Origin: Ignavibacteriales bacterium
GTDB taxonomy: Bacteria > Bacteroidota > Ignavibacteria > Ignavibacteriales > Ignavibacteriaceae
Assembly (NCBI GenBank): GCA_016707285.1
Contig: JADJIA010000010.1
Span: 51,472 to 115,471 of the forward strand
Direction of reading: 5' to 3'
Length of the DNA: 64,000 bases
Part shown: one piece after another, positions 46,706 through 56,466 of the stretch
Layout of the letters: the number at the start of each line of letters is the position of its first letter
Numbering within the stretch: the first letter of the stretch is position 1
Program-made: the position numbers and the translations under genes
The notes under the pieces: model-generated
Seen by the model: only the letters and a program-made list of their open reading frames with translations
What the model was told of the DNA's origin: nothing
Database searches by the model: none

Positions 46706-49318
46706 ATGTCGCAAACACCTTTAATGGCTCAATATTCAAAGATCAAACTCGCTCATCCCGATACGGTGTTATTATTCAGGATGGGTGACTTTTATGAGAC
46801 ATTTGAAGAGGATGCAAAAATCGCTTCAAGGGTGTTGGGGATTACACTTACCAAAAGAGCAAACGGTGCCGCAGGGGATGTACCTCTTGCAGGATTTCCT
46901 CATCATGCAGTTGAAAGTTACCTCCCCAAACTTGTAAGAGCCGGTTACAGAGTAGCGATATGTGAACAAATTGAAGACCCCAAACTTGCAAAAGGTATCG
47001 TTAAACGGGAAGTGATCGAGATTGTCACCCCGGGTGTGGTTTTTTCCGACAAGGTGCTCGATCACAAAAAAAACAACTACCTTATGGCTGTTAATTATGG
47101 TGACGGGATAGCCGGAGTTGCGTTTTGTGACATCTCAACCGGTGATTTTTTTCTCTTCGAAACAGAGACCACCCGGTTAATCGACCAAACGGGGATTATC
47201 GCCCCTTCAGAAGTGCTTTCACCCAAACGGTTCCGTGAAGAAGTGGCTGCAACTCTAAAATCTGCGGGCAGTGAAGCAAGAATTACCAAAATTGATGACT
47301 GGGTTTTCAACAAAGAATACGCAAAAGAGACTTTGTTAAAACATTTTGGAACCATCAATCTGAAAGGTTTTGGAGCAAGTGAACTTGAGGTTGCCTTCCC
47401 TGCCGCCGGGGCAATACTCCACTATTTGCAGGAAACTCAAAAAGCCAACCTGTCACATCTGAAAAAATTATCCCTCTACAACCCCTCTGAATATATGGTT
47501 CTCGATTGGGCAACGAAACGAAACCTTGAAATCACTTATTCGATGGCTGATGGAGGGAAAGATGGAACACTTTTTGCCGTTCTCGATAAAACTGAAACCC
47601 CAATGGGAGGAAGACTCCTTAAAAAGTGGATCACCTCACCCCTTACTCAACTTGCGCCGATTATCCAACGACAGGAATCGGTTGAAGCTCTTTATAACAG
47701 CAAAAAAACGAGAGAAAAGCTCAAAAAAAGTCTGGCAAACATCGGCGATATCGAACGGTTGATCTCAAGAATCTGCACAGGCAGAGCCGCTCCGCGTGAA
47801 ATTGTTGCACTTAAATATTCTCTTCTCGAAATCCCCGAGATCATCAAAATTCTTCACGAAGTTGACAATGCAACAATCAGCAAACTGAAAGAATCTCTTG
47901 TCACTCTCGAAGATGTAACTTCAAAAATTGATCTTGCCATTTCCGACAATCCTCCAATCTCACTTGCAGAGGGGGGCGTAATTAAAAGGGGTTACAGTAT
48001 TGAACTCGATGAAATGAGGGAAATTCTTTACTCCGGAAAAGACTGGATAACCGATCTCCAAAAAACTGAAAGGGAACGCTCGGGTATCCCCTCTCTTAAA
48101 ATAAGTTACAACAGGGTTTTTGGTTATTACATCGAAATCAGTAATGTTCATAAAGAGAAAGTTCCTCCCGAGTATATCAGAAAACAAACTCTTGTGAGCG
48201 CTGAAAGGTATATCACCCCCGACCTCAAAATTTATGAAGATAAAGTTCTGAACGCCGAGGAAAATGTAAGGACTTTGGAAACCGAACTCTTCAACGATGT
48301 GAGAATTTACACCGCCTCCTTCACTGAAATTATCCAAAAGGATGCAAAACTGATTGCGATGCTCGACTGCCTTCTCTCATTCGCTGAAGCAGCCGTGGAA
48401 TATAATTATATAAAACCTGTGGTAAACGAGTCATCTAAAATTGAAATTTACGATTCTCGGCATCCTGTTGTTGAACGAATCCTGCCACCGGGTGAAAAAT
48501 TTACTTCAAATGATTATAATCTCGATTCGGCGGGTGACCAGATAATTATTCTTACCGGTCCTAACATGGCGGGAAAGTCGGTTTATCTCCGTCAACTTGG
48601 TTTGTTGGTGCTTCTCGCTCAGATAGGCTCTTTTATCCCTGCATCAAAAGCGGAAATCGGGATAGTTGACAGGATTTTCACCCGTGTGGGGGCAAGTGAC
48701 AACATCACCGCAGGAGAAAGTACATTCCTTGTTGAAATGCAGGAAGCTGCCAATATCTTAAACAACGCCACAAGTAAAAGTCTGATCCTTCTTGATGAAA
48801 TCGGGAGGGGAACCAGTACATTTGACGGACTTTCCATTGCCTGGTCGATGACTGAATACCTTCATGAAAATCCAAATTGTGCAGCAAAAACCCTTTTTGC
48901 GACCCATTATCACGAGTTAAACGAGCTTGCAGAGATTTTCACCCGTATTGTAAACTATCGCGTTCAGGTTAAGGAATATGATGATAAAGTGATTTTCCTC
49001 CACAAGGTATCCCCCGGAAGTGCCGATCATTCCTACGGAATTCAGGTGGCGATGATGGCGGGTCTCCCATGGGAAGTAACCTCAAGAGCAAAAGAAATTC
49101 TTGCAAATCTTGAAGGGAAGGAACTAACTCCCTACGAAGTGAAAAAAGCAAAAAAGATCAAAAAAGCTGCGGAAGACCAGGGATTTTATCAGATGAGCCT
49201 CTTCGAATTCACCGATGATGCCCTCCGCAAAGAGATTTCCGACATCAAAGTTGACGAGCTCACCCCAGTTCAGGCACTAAACAAATTAGACGAACTTAAG
49301 AAAAAGTTGAAGGAGTAG
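46706..49318 (+). CDS. mutS: DNA mismatch repair protein MutS
   Basis: Full-length (870 residues) mismatch sensor. N-terminal mismatch-binding domain with FRMGDFYETFEEDA, in which Phe of F-x-E (YETF context near 32) stacks on the mismatch, then connector, lever and clamp domains (LKISYNRVFGYYIEISNVHK). The C-terminal ATPase has GPNMAGKSVYLRQ near 617, LLDEIGRGTSTFDG and FATHYHELNEL. A helix-turn-helix and a short C-terminal region with YQMSLFEF (a beta-clamp-binding-like motif) follow. It is divergent from the chemosensory operon with 217 bases between them, and converges on the SUMF1 gene with only four bases between stops. Confidence 0.97.
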   Translation: MSQTPLMAQYSKIKLAHPDTVLLFRMGDFYETFEEDAKIASRVLGITLTKRANGAAGDVPLAGFPHHAVESYLPKLVRAGYRVAICEQIEDPKLAKGIVKREVIEIVTPGVVFSDKVLDHKKNNYLMAVNYGDGIAGVAFCDISTGDFFLFETETTRLIDQTGIIAPSEVLSPKRFREEVAATLKSAGSEARITKIDDWVFNKEYAKETLLKHFGTINLKGFGASELEVAFPAAGAILHYLQETQKANLSHLKKLSLYNPSEYMVLDWATKRNLEITYSMADGGKDGTLFAVLDKTETPMGGRLLKKWITSPLTQLAPIIQRQESVEALYNSKKTREKLKKSLANIGDIERLISRICTGRAAPREIVALKYSLLEIPEIIKILHEVDNATISKLKESLVTLEDVTSKIDLAISDNPPISLAEGGVIKRGYSIELDEMREILYSGKDWITDLQKTERERSGIPSLKISYNRVFGYYIEISNVHKEKVPPEYIRKQTLVSAERYITPDLKIYEDKVLNAEENVRTLETELFNDVRIYTASFTEIIQKDAKLIAMLDCLLSFAEAAVEYNYIKPVVNESSKIEIYDSRHPVVERILPPGEKFTSNDYNLDSAGDQIIILTGPNMAGKSVYLRQLGLLVLLAQIGSFIPASKAEIGIVDRIFTRVGASDNITAGESTFLVEMQEAANILNNATSKSLILLDEIGRGTSTFDGLSIAWSMTEYLHENPNCAAKTLFATHYHELNELAEIFTRIVNYRVQVKEYDDKVIFLHKVSPGSADHSYGIQVAMMAGLPWEVTSRAKEILANLEGKELTPYEVKKAKKIKKAAEDQGFYQMSLFEFTDDALRKEISDIKVDELTPVQALNKLDELKKKLKE

Positions 49319-49322
49319 AAAA

Positions 49323-50120
49323 CTACCCGACCTTTTTTACTATTCTGAAACCGAAGGTTGCAGATCTTGAGTTGGGTGAGGTGTAAAAACGATTTGAATT
49401 ACGGGCGGTTTTTGATTCATAGAGCCAGGATCCTCCTCTGAGAACCCGTCCGGTTCCTTTTTCGGGACCTTTTGGATCGAGCACTTCTGCGTCATCGTAG
49501 GGGGCATACCAGTCCCAACACCACTCCCATAAATTACCCGACATGTCAAAAATACCAAGCTGATTGGGTAACTTTTGTTTTGGAGGTCTCATCTTCCCGT
49601 TGGAATTTTCTTTATACCAACCCACAATAAATGGATCGTTGCTTCCGCTAAAAAGTGTTAGAGTTCCCTCTTTTCCACCGCGGGCTGCATATTCCCACTC
49701 CGCCTCTGTTGGAAGTCGATAACCATTTGCGTTAAAATTACATGTAACCTTTTCACCCCTGATCGAATAACAGGGATTCAATTTTTGTTTTATACTAAGG
49801 CTGTTGCAAAATTTAACCGCATCAAACCAACTGACATTATTCACGGGAAGTGTTGGTTCTTTAACGGTGGAAACATTATATCCCATTACATCATCCCATA
49901 ATCCCTGCTGAATTTCCGTGGTTGAAATGTAAAAACCATAAACCGTTACATCGCGAAGGTTTGATTCATCGTCATCACTTTCGATTGAAGGATCAAAACT
50001 TCCCATCACAAAACTTCCACCCTCCACAAATATCAGGTCAACGGGTTGTACCAACTTCTCAACCGGAACAAAGGCGAATGAAATAACACCCAGCAAAAGG
50101 GTAGTATAAAAGATTTTCAT
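49323..50120 (-). CDS. SUMF1 (formylglycine-generating-enzyme fold) protein, exported
   Basis: A 265-residue protein with a signal peptide (TTLLLGVISFAFVPVE) and one FGE-sulfatase/SUMF1 domain: FVEGGSFVMGSFD, VNNVSWFDAVKFCN, YRLPTEAEWEYAARGG, GNLWEWCWDWY, RVLRGGSWLYE, FGFRIVKK. The catalytic Cys pair of true FGE is not evident in the usual place, so sulfatase activation is not supported; many Bacteroidota members have structural or binding roles (as GldJ/GldK in T9SS). Seventeen bases after the PEGA-SUMF1 gene on the same strand, so likely an operon. Confidence 0.88.
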   Translation of the reverse strand: MKIFYTTLLLGVISFAFVPVEKLVQPVDLIFVEGGSFVMGSFDPSIESDDDESNLRDVTVYGFYISTTEIQQGLWDDVMGYNVSTVKEPTLPVNNVSWFDAVKFCNSLSIKQKLNPCYSIRGEKVTCNFNANGYRLPTEAEWEYAARGGKEGTLTLFSGSNDPFIVGWYKENSNGKMRPPKQKLPNQLGIFDMSGNLWEWCWDWYAPYDDAEVLDPKGPEKGTGRVLRGGSWLYESKTARNSNRFYTSPNSRSATFGFRIVKKVG

Positions 50121-50137
50121 GACATAAAACCTGTCAC

Positions 50138-52261
50138 CTAACGACTTGATCTTGCAAGTCGAAGTCCTGTTGTCGATTTCCTGGCTCCCGTTCCGTTCGA
50201 TTCTCTTGCCGAGATTCTTGCTTTCCCGTCCGTTGAATTCCAGCTTCCGCCACGGATGCTTATCTTTTTCCCTGTTTGAGCTCCTTTTGGATTCAACAAA
50301 TCGGAGGGATTATATCTGTCAAAAAAATCGTTACAAAGTTCAGCGACATTCCCCGTCATATCATAAAGTCCATTTTTATTGGGAGATTTTTGTGCCACGG
50401 GATGAGTTTTTTTGTCCGAATTCGATTTTATCCAGGCAACCGCATCAGCATTTCTGCTTCCGGCAAACCTGAACTGAGCCGTTGTGTCATCACCTCTTGC
50501 GGCATATTCCCACTCGGCTTCGGTTGGAAGGCGGAAACCATTTGCCTCAAAATCACATAAAAAACTGTCATTTTCAATTTTGTAAGCGGGGGTTAATCCC
50601 TCTTTTTCGCTCAATTTATTGCAAAATTTAACCGCTTCAATCCAGGAGATATTTTCGACGGGAAGGGAACCGGTGGCTTGATCGGCTTTAAAACGGGAAG
50701 GATTTTCTCCCATGATCTCGCTCCACACTGCCTGGGTAACTTCTGTGGTTCCGATGTAAAACATATTCACTGCAACTGTCCTTACGGGAAGTTCCATTCT
50801 CGTTCCACTTCCCTGATCCGGGGTGGCACCCATCGAAAAATAACCACCGTCAATCTTTTTGAGGAAAACCGGCGTGGCTGTTGTTTCGGTTCTAAGAATC
50901 TCATCAACCCCCTGCTCCAATTTTAGGTCAAGAACATAATTTTTGTTCTCCTTAATCACCATCTCACTTCTTACACTTTTGTGTCCGGGCGATTCAACTG
51001 TCACAACATATCTCCCAATTGGAAGCTCTTCAATTATTCCTGTTCCCTTAAATTCAAATTTGGTCTCTCCATTTTGAAGGAGTTTTACTCTCGTGTTGAA
51101 AGGAATAGAGTTAAAAAGAAACACACCTTTCCTTCTTTTTACATCAACTTTCAAATTTGTGGTCTTGTTTTTTGAAACAGTAATGTTTTCCGCAAATGGA
51201 TAATATGAGGAATCGACCTCAGCCCTCAGCAGATAACTGCCCGAACGAAGTTCAATTTTGTCTGTTGCCCCATAGTCTTTTCCATCAATTAAAATTTTGG
51301 CAGTTTCGGGTCTCCTCATCAAAGAAACAAAACCGGCATTTTTTACCAACTGCACATTTAATCTGTTGGTTTTCCCTTTTTGAACAACAAGATCAATGGT
51401 TTTTGAATCATATAAATCGGATGAAAGATGCATCTTATAACTTCCAGGCTCAAGTTCAAATTTTCTGGCATTTTCATAATTTGCAACGCCGATCATCACT
51501 AATGCATCGGAAGGAATTACATTAAGAATAACTTCCCCCGTCAGTTTTTCAAGATTTGCCTTGATTGAAGTGGTTTTGCCTCTCGCAATGGTAACTTGAG
51601 TTGAATATTCCGAGCAGTTGGCTGCGGTTACTCTAACTGAATGATTGCCCGACACAAGTTCATACTGTGATTGTTGATCTGTCACTTCCCCGTCTATTTC
51701 TACAATCAGGTCTTTCATATTTGAATTAATCTTCAAAAATCCGGTGTTTTTTTGCAGTTTCAGGTTGAGTGTATAAAGCTTTGCAGGCTGAGTTCCGTCA
51801 ATTTCCTGTTCAACAGGGAGGTATTTTTCCAGTTCAACCTTAACCCTGTATTTTTTAATCGGAAGCAGAAACCCCGCATCGCTTGTCCCTTTTAATTCGC
51901 CATCAATATAAACAGAAGCACCGGGAGGATCGGTTTTCACCAAAAGCCCCGTAATCTTTTCCGGTTCCATAATAAAAAGGAAGTGGCGGTTATCATTTGA
52001 AACCTTAAACTTGTTGGAATACGATTTATAACCGTTTTTGTTAAGAATAACAGAGTAATCGCCCGCCGGCAGTTTCTCGATTTCATTCGGAATCACAACC
52101 GAACCATTAATTTTACACTCGGCATCAAATGGGGAAATCTGAATGGAAACATTATGGATTGTATCTCCCAACTGTTGCACTTCATCCCCGGCAAACAACT
52201 GTGATCCAAAAAGAACAAAAGACAATACTATCAGTTTTATCGAATTAAAATAAAGTTTCAT
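50138..52261 (-). CDS. Exported protein with about six PEGA repeats and a SUMF1 domain
   Basis: A 707-residue protein. Signal peptide about 1-24 (IVLSFVLFGSQLFAGD). Then about six PEGA-type repeats of 65-70 residues each, with recurring patterns such as PPGASVYIDGELKGTSDAGF, YRVKVELEKYLP, RPETAKILIDGKDYGATDKI and IGRYVVTVESPGHKS (about 40-450). The last 240 residues are a SUMF1 domain (KKIDGGYFSMGATPD, VENISWIEAVKFCN, FRLPTEAEWEYAARGD, GNVAELCNDFFD, GLRLARSSR). PEGA domains are surface-associated sandwich modules found in S-layer-like and envelope proteins. Function unknown; its C-terminal domain is a paralog of the next gene's. Confidence 0.9.
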   Translation of the reverse strand: MKLYFNSIKLIVLSFVLFGSQLFAGDEVQQLGDTIHNVSIQISPFDAECKINGSVVIPNEIEKLPAGDYSVILNKNGYKSYSNKFKVSNDNRHFLFIMEPEKITGLLVKTDPPGASVYIDGELKGTSDAGFLLPIKKYRVKVELEKYLPVEQEIDGTQPAKLYTLNLKLQKNTGFLKINSNMKDLIVEIDGEVTDQQSQYELVSGNHSVRVTAANCSEYSTQVTIARGKTTSIKANLEKLTGEVILNVIPSDALVMIGVANYENARKFELEPGSYKMHLSSDLYDSKTIDLVVQKGKTNRLNVQLVKNAGFVSLMRRPETAKILIDGKDYGATDKIELRSGSYLLRAEVDSSYYPFAENITVSKNKTTNLKVDVKRRKGVFLFNSIPFNTRVKLLQNGETKFEFKGTGIIEELPIGRYVVTVESPGHKSVRSEMVIKENKNYVLDLKLEQGVDEILRTETTATPVFLKKIDGGYFSMGATPDQGSGTRMELPVRTVAVNMFYIGTTEVTQAVWSEIMGENPSRFKADQATGSLPVENISWIEAVKFCNKLSEKEGLTPAYKIENDSFLCDFEANGFRLPTEAEWEYAARGDDTTAQFRFAGSRNADAVAWIKSNSDKKTHPVAQKSPNKNGLYDMTGNVAELCNDFFDRYNPSDLLNPKGAQTGKKISIRGGSWNSTDGKARISARESNGTGARKSTTGLRLARSSR

Positions 52262-52380
52262 GGTAACCGGATTGATCTTGATTGTAAAGATTAATTAACA
52301 ACCACAAAATTTAACCATTAATGGGATATTAGACAAATTGAGAACCCCGGAACCTCAGAACCTCAGAACTTTAGAACCTG

Positions 52381-52394
52381 AGTACTCGAGTACT
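52381..52394. repeat. 14-bp perfect palindrome
   Basis: AGTACTCGAGTACT reads the same on both strands. It follows direct repeats of AACCTCAG at 52345-52370. It lies in the 590-base gap 52262-52852 between the PEGA gene and cas8, which holds only repeats and the cas upstream region. Confidence 0.6.
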
Positions 52395-52569
52395 TGAGTG
52401 ACTTTATGTCGCAAGAGTGAGGAGAGGTAATCGTCCCGATTGCCGTCTGCAAAATGAAAGGGGGAATAGTTACACGGAAACCACGGATTTTCACAGATTC
52501 CACGGAAGAAGGGGGGCCGCAGATACACGCAGATTAGACAGAGTTTCGCTGAGAGGGATTTTTTATAGA

Positions 52570-52740
52570 ACCCGGATGATACGGGTTTGTTGAAAACCCG
52601 TCTCTGGCATGTTCGTAGAAACTGATCAATCCCCAACCCCCAAAACCCGTCTGGACGGGTGATATGTTCGTAGAAAAAAATGTTCTGACTATATCCAAAT
52701 TAACCAGCCTCGGCGGGTGATATGTTTGTAGCAAATAAAT
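52570..52740. repeat. Three copies of a dispersed GATATGTTTGTAGAA-type element
   Basis: Related words recur: GGCATGTTCGTAGAA (52607-52621), GACGGGTGATATGTTCGTAG (52654-52673) and CGGCGGGTGATATGTTTGTAG (52711-52731). Each follows a GC-rich ACCCGTC/CCTCGGC-type stem. This pattern of hairpin plus GATATGTTTGTAG is a mobile-looking intergenic repeat seen in this lineage from my general knowledge; its mover is not known to me. Upstream, 52480-52535 carries CCACGGATTTTCACAG and GCAGATACACGCAG. Confidence 0.6.
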
Positions 52741-52746
52741 TTAAAA

Positions 52747-52765
52747 ATTGTCATTCAATGACAAT
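52747..52765. promoter_or_regulatory. Perfect palindrome upstream of cas8, candidate operator
   Basis: ATTGTCATT-C-AATGACAAT, with two exact nine-base arms, ends 87 bases before the cas8 ATG. It is the only perfect dyad of that size close to the cas operon, so it is a candidate binding site for a dimeric regulator of cas expression. No regulator gene is adjacent. Confidence 0.45.
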
Positions 52766-52852
52766 AAATTATCGTGGAAAATTCTTAACTTAACCAACAT
52801 TAAAAAATCAGTTTTGAAATTGATACAATGATATTATTTGAATGGAAAAAAT

Positions 52853-54771
52853 ATGAACGATAGAGCAGTCGTTGCTTTAGGCAAAATCTATAAAAACGAG
52901 CTTCAGGTTTCAGAAGAATGGGAGCTTTATGCCGAAAATATGTTCCCAGGTTCCCCCCACACAATCATCTCCCCGGTATTTACTATCAATATTAATGCAA
53001 ATCAAACAACAGTTTCCTTCACCGAAATAGATGTTTCACCATACGATGAAAGATCATATAAAAAGTATGCTTACAGAAAGGGCGCAAGCAATGGGGGTGA
53101 TATTACCGTTACAACAAAATTTGGTGCATTTGATGATGCTGTAAATTACAGAAATAAAAAAGTTGATACAATTCTTAACAATGTTTTTACAAAATCCATT
53201 TCAATTGGGGAATTGATTAAAAGTCCCGAAAAAGAAATATTAATCCTGATTAAAAATGAATGGATGCAGAATGTTTCTGAGATAAACAAAAAACTTTATG
53301 ATACATACGAATCCTTGGATAAAGAAGCCAAGAAAAAGTGCGGGCTAAGCATCATTGTGCAAAAGGGACCTGACAGTCTTTTTGTGGCAGATTTTGAGAT
53401 ATTTCGTACTGCTTTAGTAAAAGATGCAACCCAAGGCTTAAGTGAGTTTGGGGGAGTGGTATCGGAGGGGTTTAACAACATCTGTTCGATCTGTTTAACC
53501 CAAAAGGAGCATCTTCACGGATTTGCTTCTCCTTTTAAATATTATACTGTGGACAAAAAAGGTTACATCTCAAACTACTTTAGTTTAAAGCTCGCTTGGA
53601 AAAATTATCCCATTTGTGATGAGTGTGCTGAAGGGGCTCTATTAGGTGCTCGTATGATTGAGGAAGAATTAAACTTTTACTTTTATGGTAAACCCTATAT
53701 GGCAATCCCCCGACTCTTAATTGATGATGAAGACCGTTATTTGGAGGTTTTTGATGCCTTCCGACAATTTAGAAATAGCGAAAGAAACGCTCAATCAGCT
53801 TATGAAGATGAATTGATGACTTTTGTGCGGAACAAAAAAACTATTTTAATCTCGATTTGATATTCTTTACAAAAAATCTTACCACTGGTGCCATACGGCT
53901 CAAAAGTCACATAGAAGAAGTATTTCCTTCACGCTTTAACAAAATTTTTGTTGAGGCAAGAGAGGCAGTGGATAATCACCCGACCTTCTTAAATCATCTG
54001 AGGTTTGAAGAAACAAAATACGAAAAAGAAACAGGCACAAAAAAAGAAAAAAAGGAGATTTTTACCCAAAAGTTCAGGTTTGGAAAACTGTTGCAATTTT
54101 TTGATAAGGAAGACTATTCAATTATACAGTCGGTTTTCGATGGGAATACAATAGATAAGGCAACTTTATATAACAACTTCATCGAATATTATAGAGAAAA
54201 TTACCGTAAAAAACTGGAAGGGAGCGGGTATCAATCATTAAGAAAAACAATTATAGATGCAATATCAGTAATCAATTATTTAGCTTATCTCAAATTGATA
54301 AGTATAGAACCACTAAATTATGAGGTAATCATGGATTCAGAAAATGAGTCGGTAAAAAAAGAAGGTAAATTTGATTTAGAAAAACTTCAAACCTTTGTCA
54401 AAGATAATCCGGAGTTTTTTGATCAAAAATATAAAGTCGGTATTTTTTGTCTGGGTGTTCTTGTTCAAATGGTTATGAACATTCAACAGGCAAATTTAAA
54501 AAACACTCCTTTCGAGAAAAAATTGAAAGGCTTTCATTTATCTGCCAAAGATGTAGAAACCGTATATGTTGAAGCTCTTGCTAAATTACAACAATATCAA
54601 GGTAACTATGCTTATGGTACGCTTCGGAAATTTATGACAGAATATTTTAATTTAGAGATGCCCGCAATAAAAAAGGCTTCAACTGCAGAGATATCATTCT
54701 ATTTTGTCACAGGAATGGAATCACAATTTGTATTTAAAACTTTAACTCAAACAGGAGAAGACCATGAGTAG
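52853..54771 (+). CDS. cas8b: Cas8b (Csh1/TM1802 family) large Cascade subunit, frameshifted
   Basis: Large subunit of the type I-B Cascade complex; the family recognises the PAM and helps recruit Cas3. The two halves together give about 639 residues, normal for TM1802-type Cas8. A zinc-finger-like pair NNICSIC (about 210) and YPICDEC (about 254) is typical of Cas8b. The first half stops at 53858-53860. Adding one base in the A-run 53834-53840 (giving KNYFNLDLIFF) or in the T-run 53844-53847 joins it to DLIFFTKNLTTGAIRLK. Start: ATG at 52853 with GGAAAAAAT before it, preferred over the TTG at 52838. Overlaps cas7 by eight bases. Confidence 0.88.
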
Positions 54772-55702
54772 TACAATCAATAAAAAAACAGAAATCCTAT
54801 TTTTATATGACATCGAAAATGCCAACCCAAATGGCGATCCAATGAATGAAAACAGGCCAAGATTTGATGCTGAAACAGGCACAGCACTAGTTTCGGATGT
54901 CAGACTTAAAAGGACTGTTCGTGATTATTGGTTTGATTATGAGGATTTAATGGCAAAGAAGGCAAAGACATATTTGTTCGGGAATTGATGTACAATGACG
55001 ACAAAGACCCTCAGAAGAAATATGTACAGGATGGCAAAAGAAGAGCCGATAACTTCAAATCGGATGAAGAAACAATTCTGGATACCTGTATAGATATCAG
55101 GGTGTTTGGTGGTGTAATACCTTTAAAAAAAGACTCAATCACTCTTACAGGCCCTGTTCAATTTCAAATGGGTAGATCATTAAACAAAGTTGAGATCGTT
55201 ACCGAACAAGGGAACAGGCGCTTTTGCCGCAGCCGATAAGAAAAGTCAGGCAACCTTCCGTACAGAATATAAACTTCCTTATGCAATCATAGGATTTAAC
55301 GGTATTGTAAATGATAAAGCCGCTGAAAAATCCAAAATGACAGAAGAGGATTTACAACTTCTGCTTAAAGGCATTTGGGAAGGTACAAAAAACCTTATTT
55401 CAAGATCCAAATTTGGACAACGCCCGCTTCTTCTTCTTGCAGTTACATTTAGTGATTCTTATTACCTCGGTGGAATGAGACAAAAATTAAAATTAGTCTC
55501 TGAAATGAATGAAGAGGCAATCAGATCTGTGAACGATTATTCAGTTGATGTGACGGGATTGTTTGAATCATTAAAAAAAGTATCTGATAAAATCGAGTCA
55601 TTGTATGTTGTAGTTGCCGATGAACTCAAACTCGTTAATAATGGTGAAACGGTAAAATTTGCGTCTGGTGTTTTATCGTCGGTTGATAGTTTGTTGGCTT
55701 AA
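54764..55702 (+). CDS. cas7: Cas7 (Csh2, type I-B) Cascade backbone, two frameshifts
   Basis: Cas7 forms the helical backbone that holds crRNA. The start (EILFLYDIENANPNGDPMNE, RFDAETGTALVSDVRLKRTVRDY) is the family's hallmark. Two one-base indels break the frame. The first is a missing A in AAA at 54955-54957 (restores AKEGKDIFVRELMYND). The second is an extra G in GGG at 55210-55212 (restores TEQGTGAFAAADKKSQ). The repaired protein is about 313 residues, the family length, and all parts (RVFGGVIPL, TGPVQFQMGRSLN, KFGQRPLLLLAVTF) are otherwise intact. Confidence 0.9.
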
Positions 55703-55713
55703 CGGAGCCTAAA

Positions 55714-56466
55714 ATGAAAACTCTTATTTTTGACGTAACCGGTGAGTTTGCTCATTTCCGGAAATTCAACACTACAAGTTCTCCACTTACCTATTTGATT
55801 CCAACGAGAACTGCGGTTGCCGGATTGTTGGGGGCAATTGTCGGATTCGGAAGGGAGGAATTTTATGAATATTTTCTCCGGGAGAAAGCCGAAATAGCGA
55901 TCCAGGCAAAAAACAAACTTACAAAACAGGGGTACGCTTTTAATCTGATCAATACCAAAGAAGGAATGAACAGAATAAAAAGCCGTACCCAGGTTAAGTT
56001 TGAGTTTGTGGCTCAACCCCATTATCGGGTATTTTTCACACATGAGGACCCATCGATATATAACGACATTAAGTCACGAGTTCAAGAGAAACGGTTTTTC
56101 TTCCAGCCCTACCTTGGGTTGGCACAGTTGACTGCTGACCTTGCTTTTGTTGATGAGGTGGAGAGTAAGGAGAAAAAATCGAGTGGATTTGTTGAAATTA
56201 TTTCCGCTGTAAATCTAAAAAAATGCACTGGGACAAAGATTGAAATAGATCCTGACTTAAAATATTCTTCAGCGATTATGCCGATAGAAATGTCTCTCGA
56301 CCTGCTTGATCCCCTCAATGCCAAAATGGGAAAAACAGGATTACCAAAAAACCGAAAGACTGATGAGTATGCGGAGGTGGTTTTTGAAGTATCCGGTAAA
56401 CCGGTAAAAGTTGAAACAGAAACATATCATGAAATAGAAAATTATGGCAACATCCTCTTCCTATGA
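55714..56466 (+). CDS. cas5: Cas5 (type I-B, Cas5h) Cascade subunit
   Basis: A 250-residue RAMP protein that caps the crRNA 5' handle. It opens with LIFDVTGEFAHFRKF and has YLIPTRTAVAGLLGAIVGF, the conserved Cas5 helix, and a glycine-containing C-terminal loop region. The gene is unbroken. It starts 12 bases after cas7 with GGAG upstream and overlaps cas3 by 23 bases. Confidence 0.92.
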   Translation: MKTLIFDVTGEFAHFRKFNTTSSPLTYLIPTRTAVAGLLGAIVGFGREEFYEYFLREKAEIAIQAKNKLTKQGYAFNLINTKEGMNRIKSRTQVKFEFVAQPHYRVFFTHEDPSIYNDIKSRVQEKRFFFQPYLGLAQLTADLAFVDEVESKEKKSSGFVEIISAVNLKKCTGTKIEIDPDLKYSSAIMPIEMSLDLLDPLNAKMGKTGLPKNRKTDEYAEVVFEVSGKPVKVETETYHEIENYGNILFL

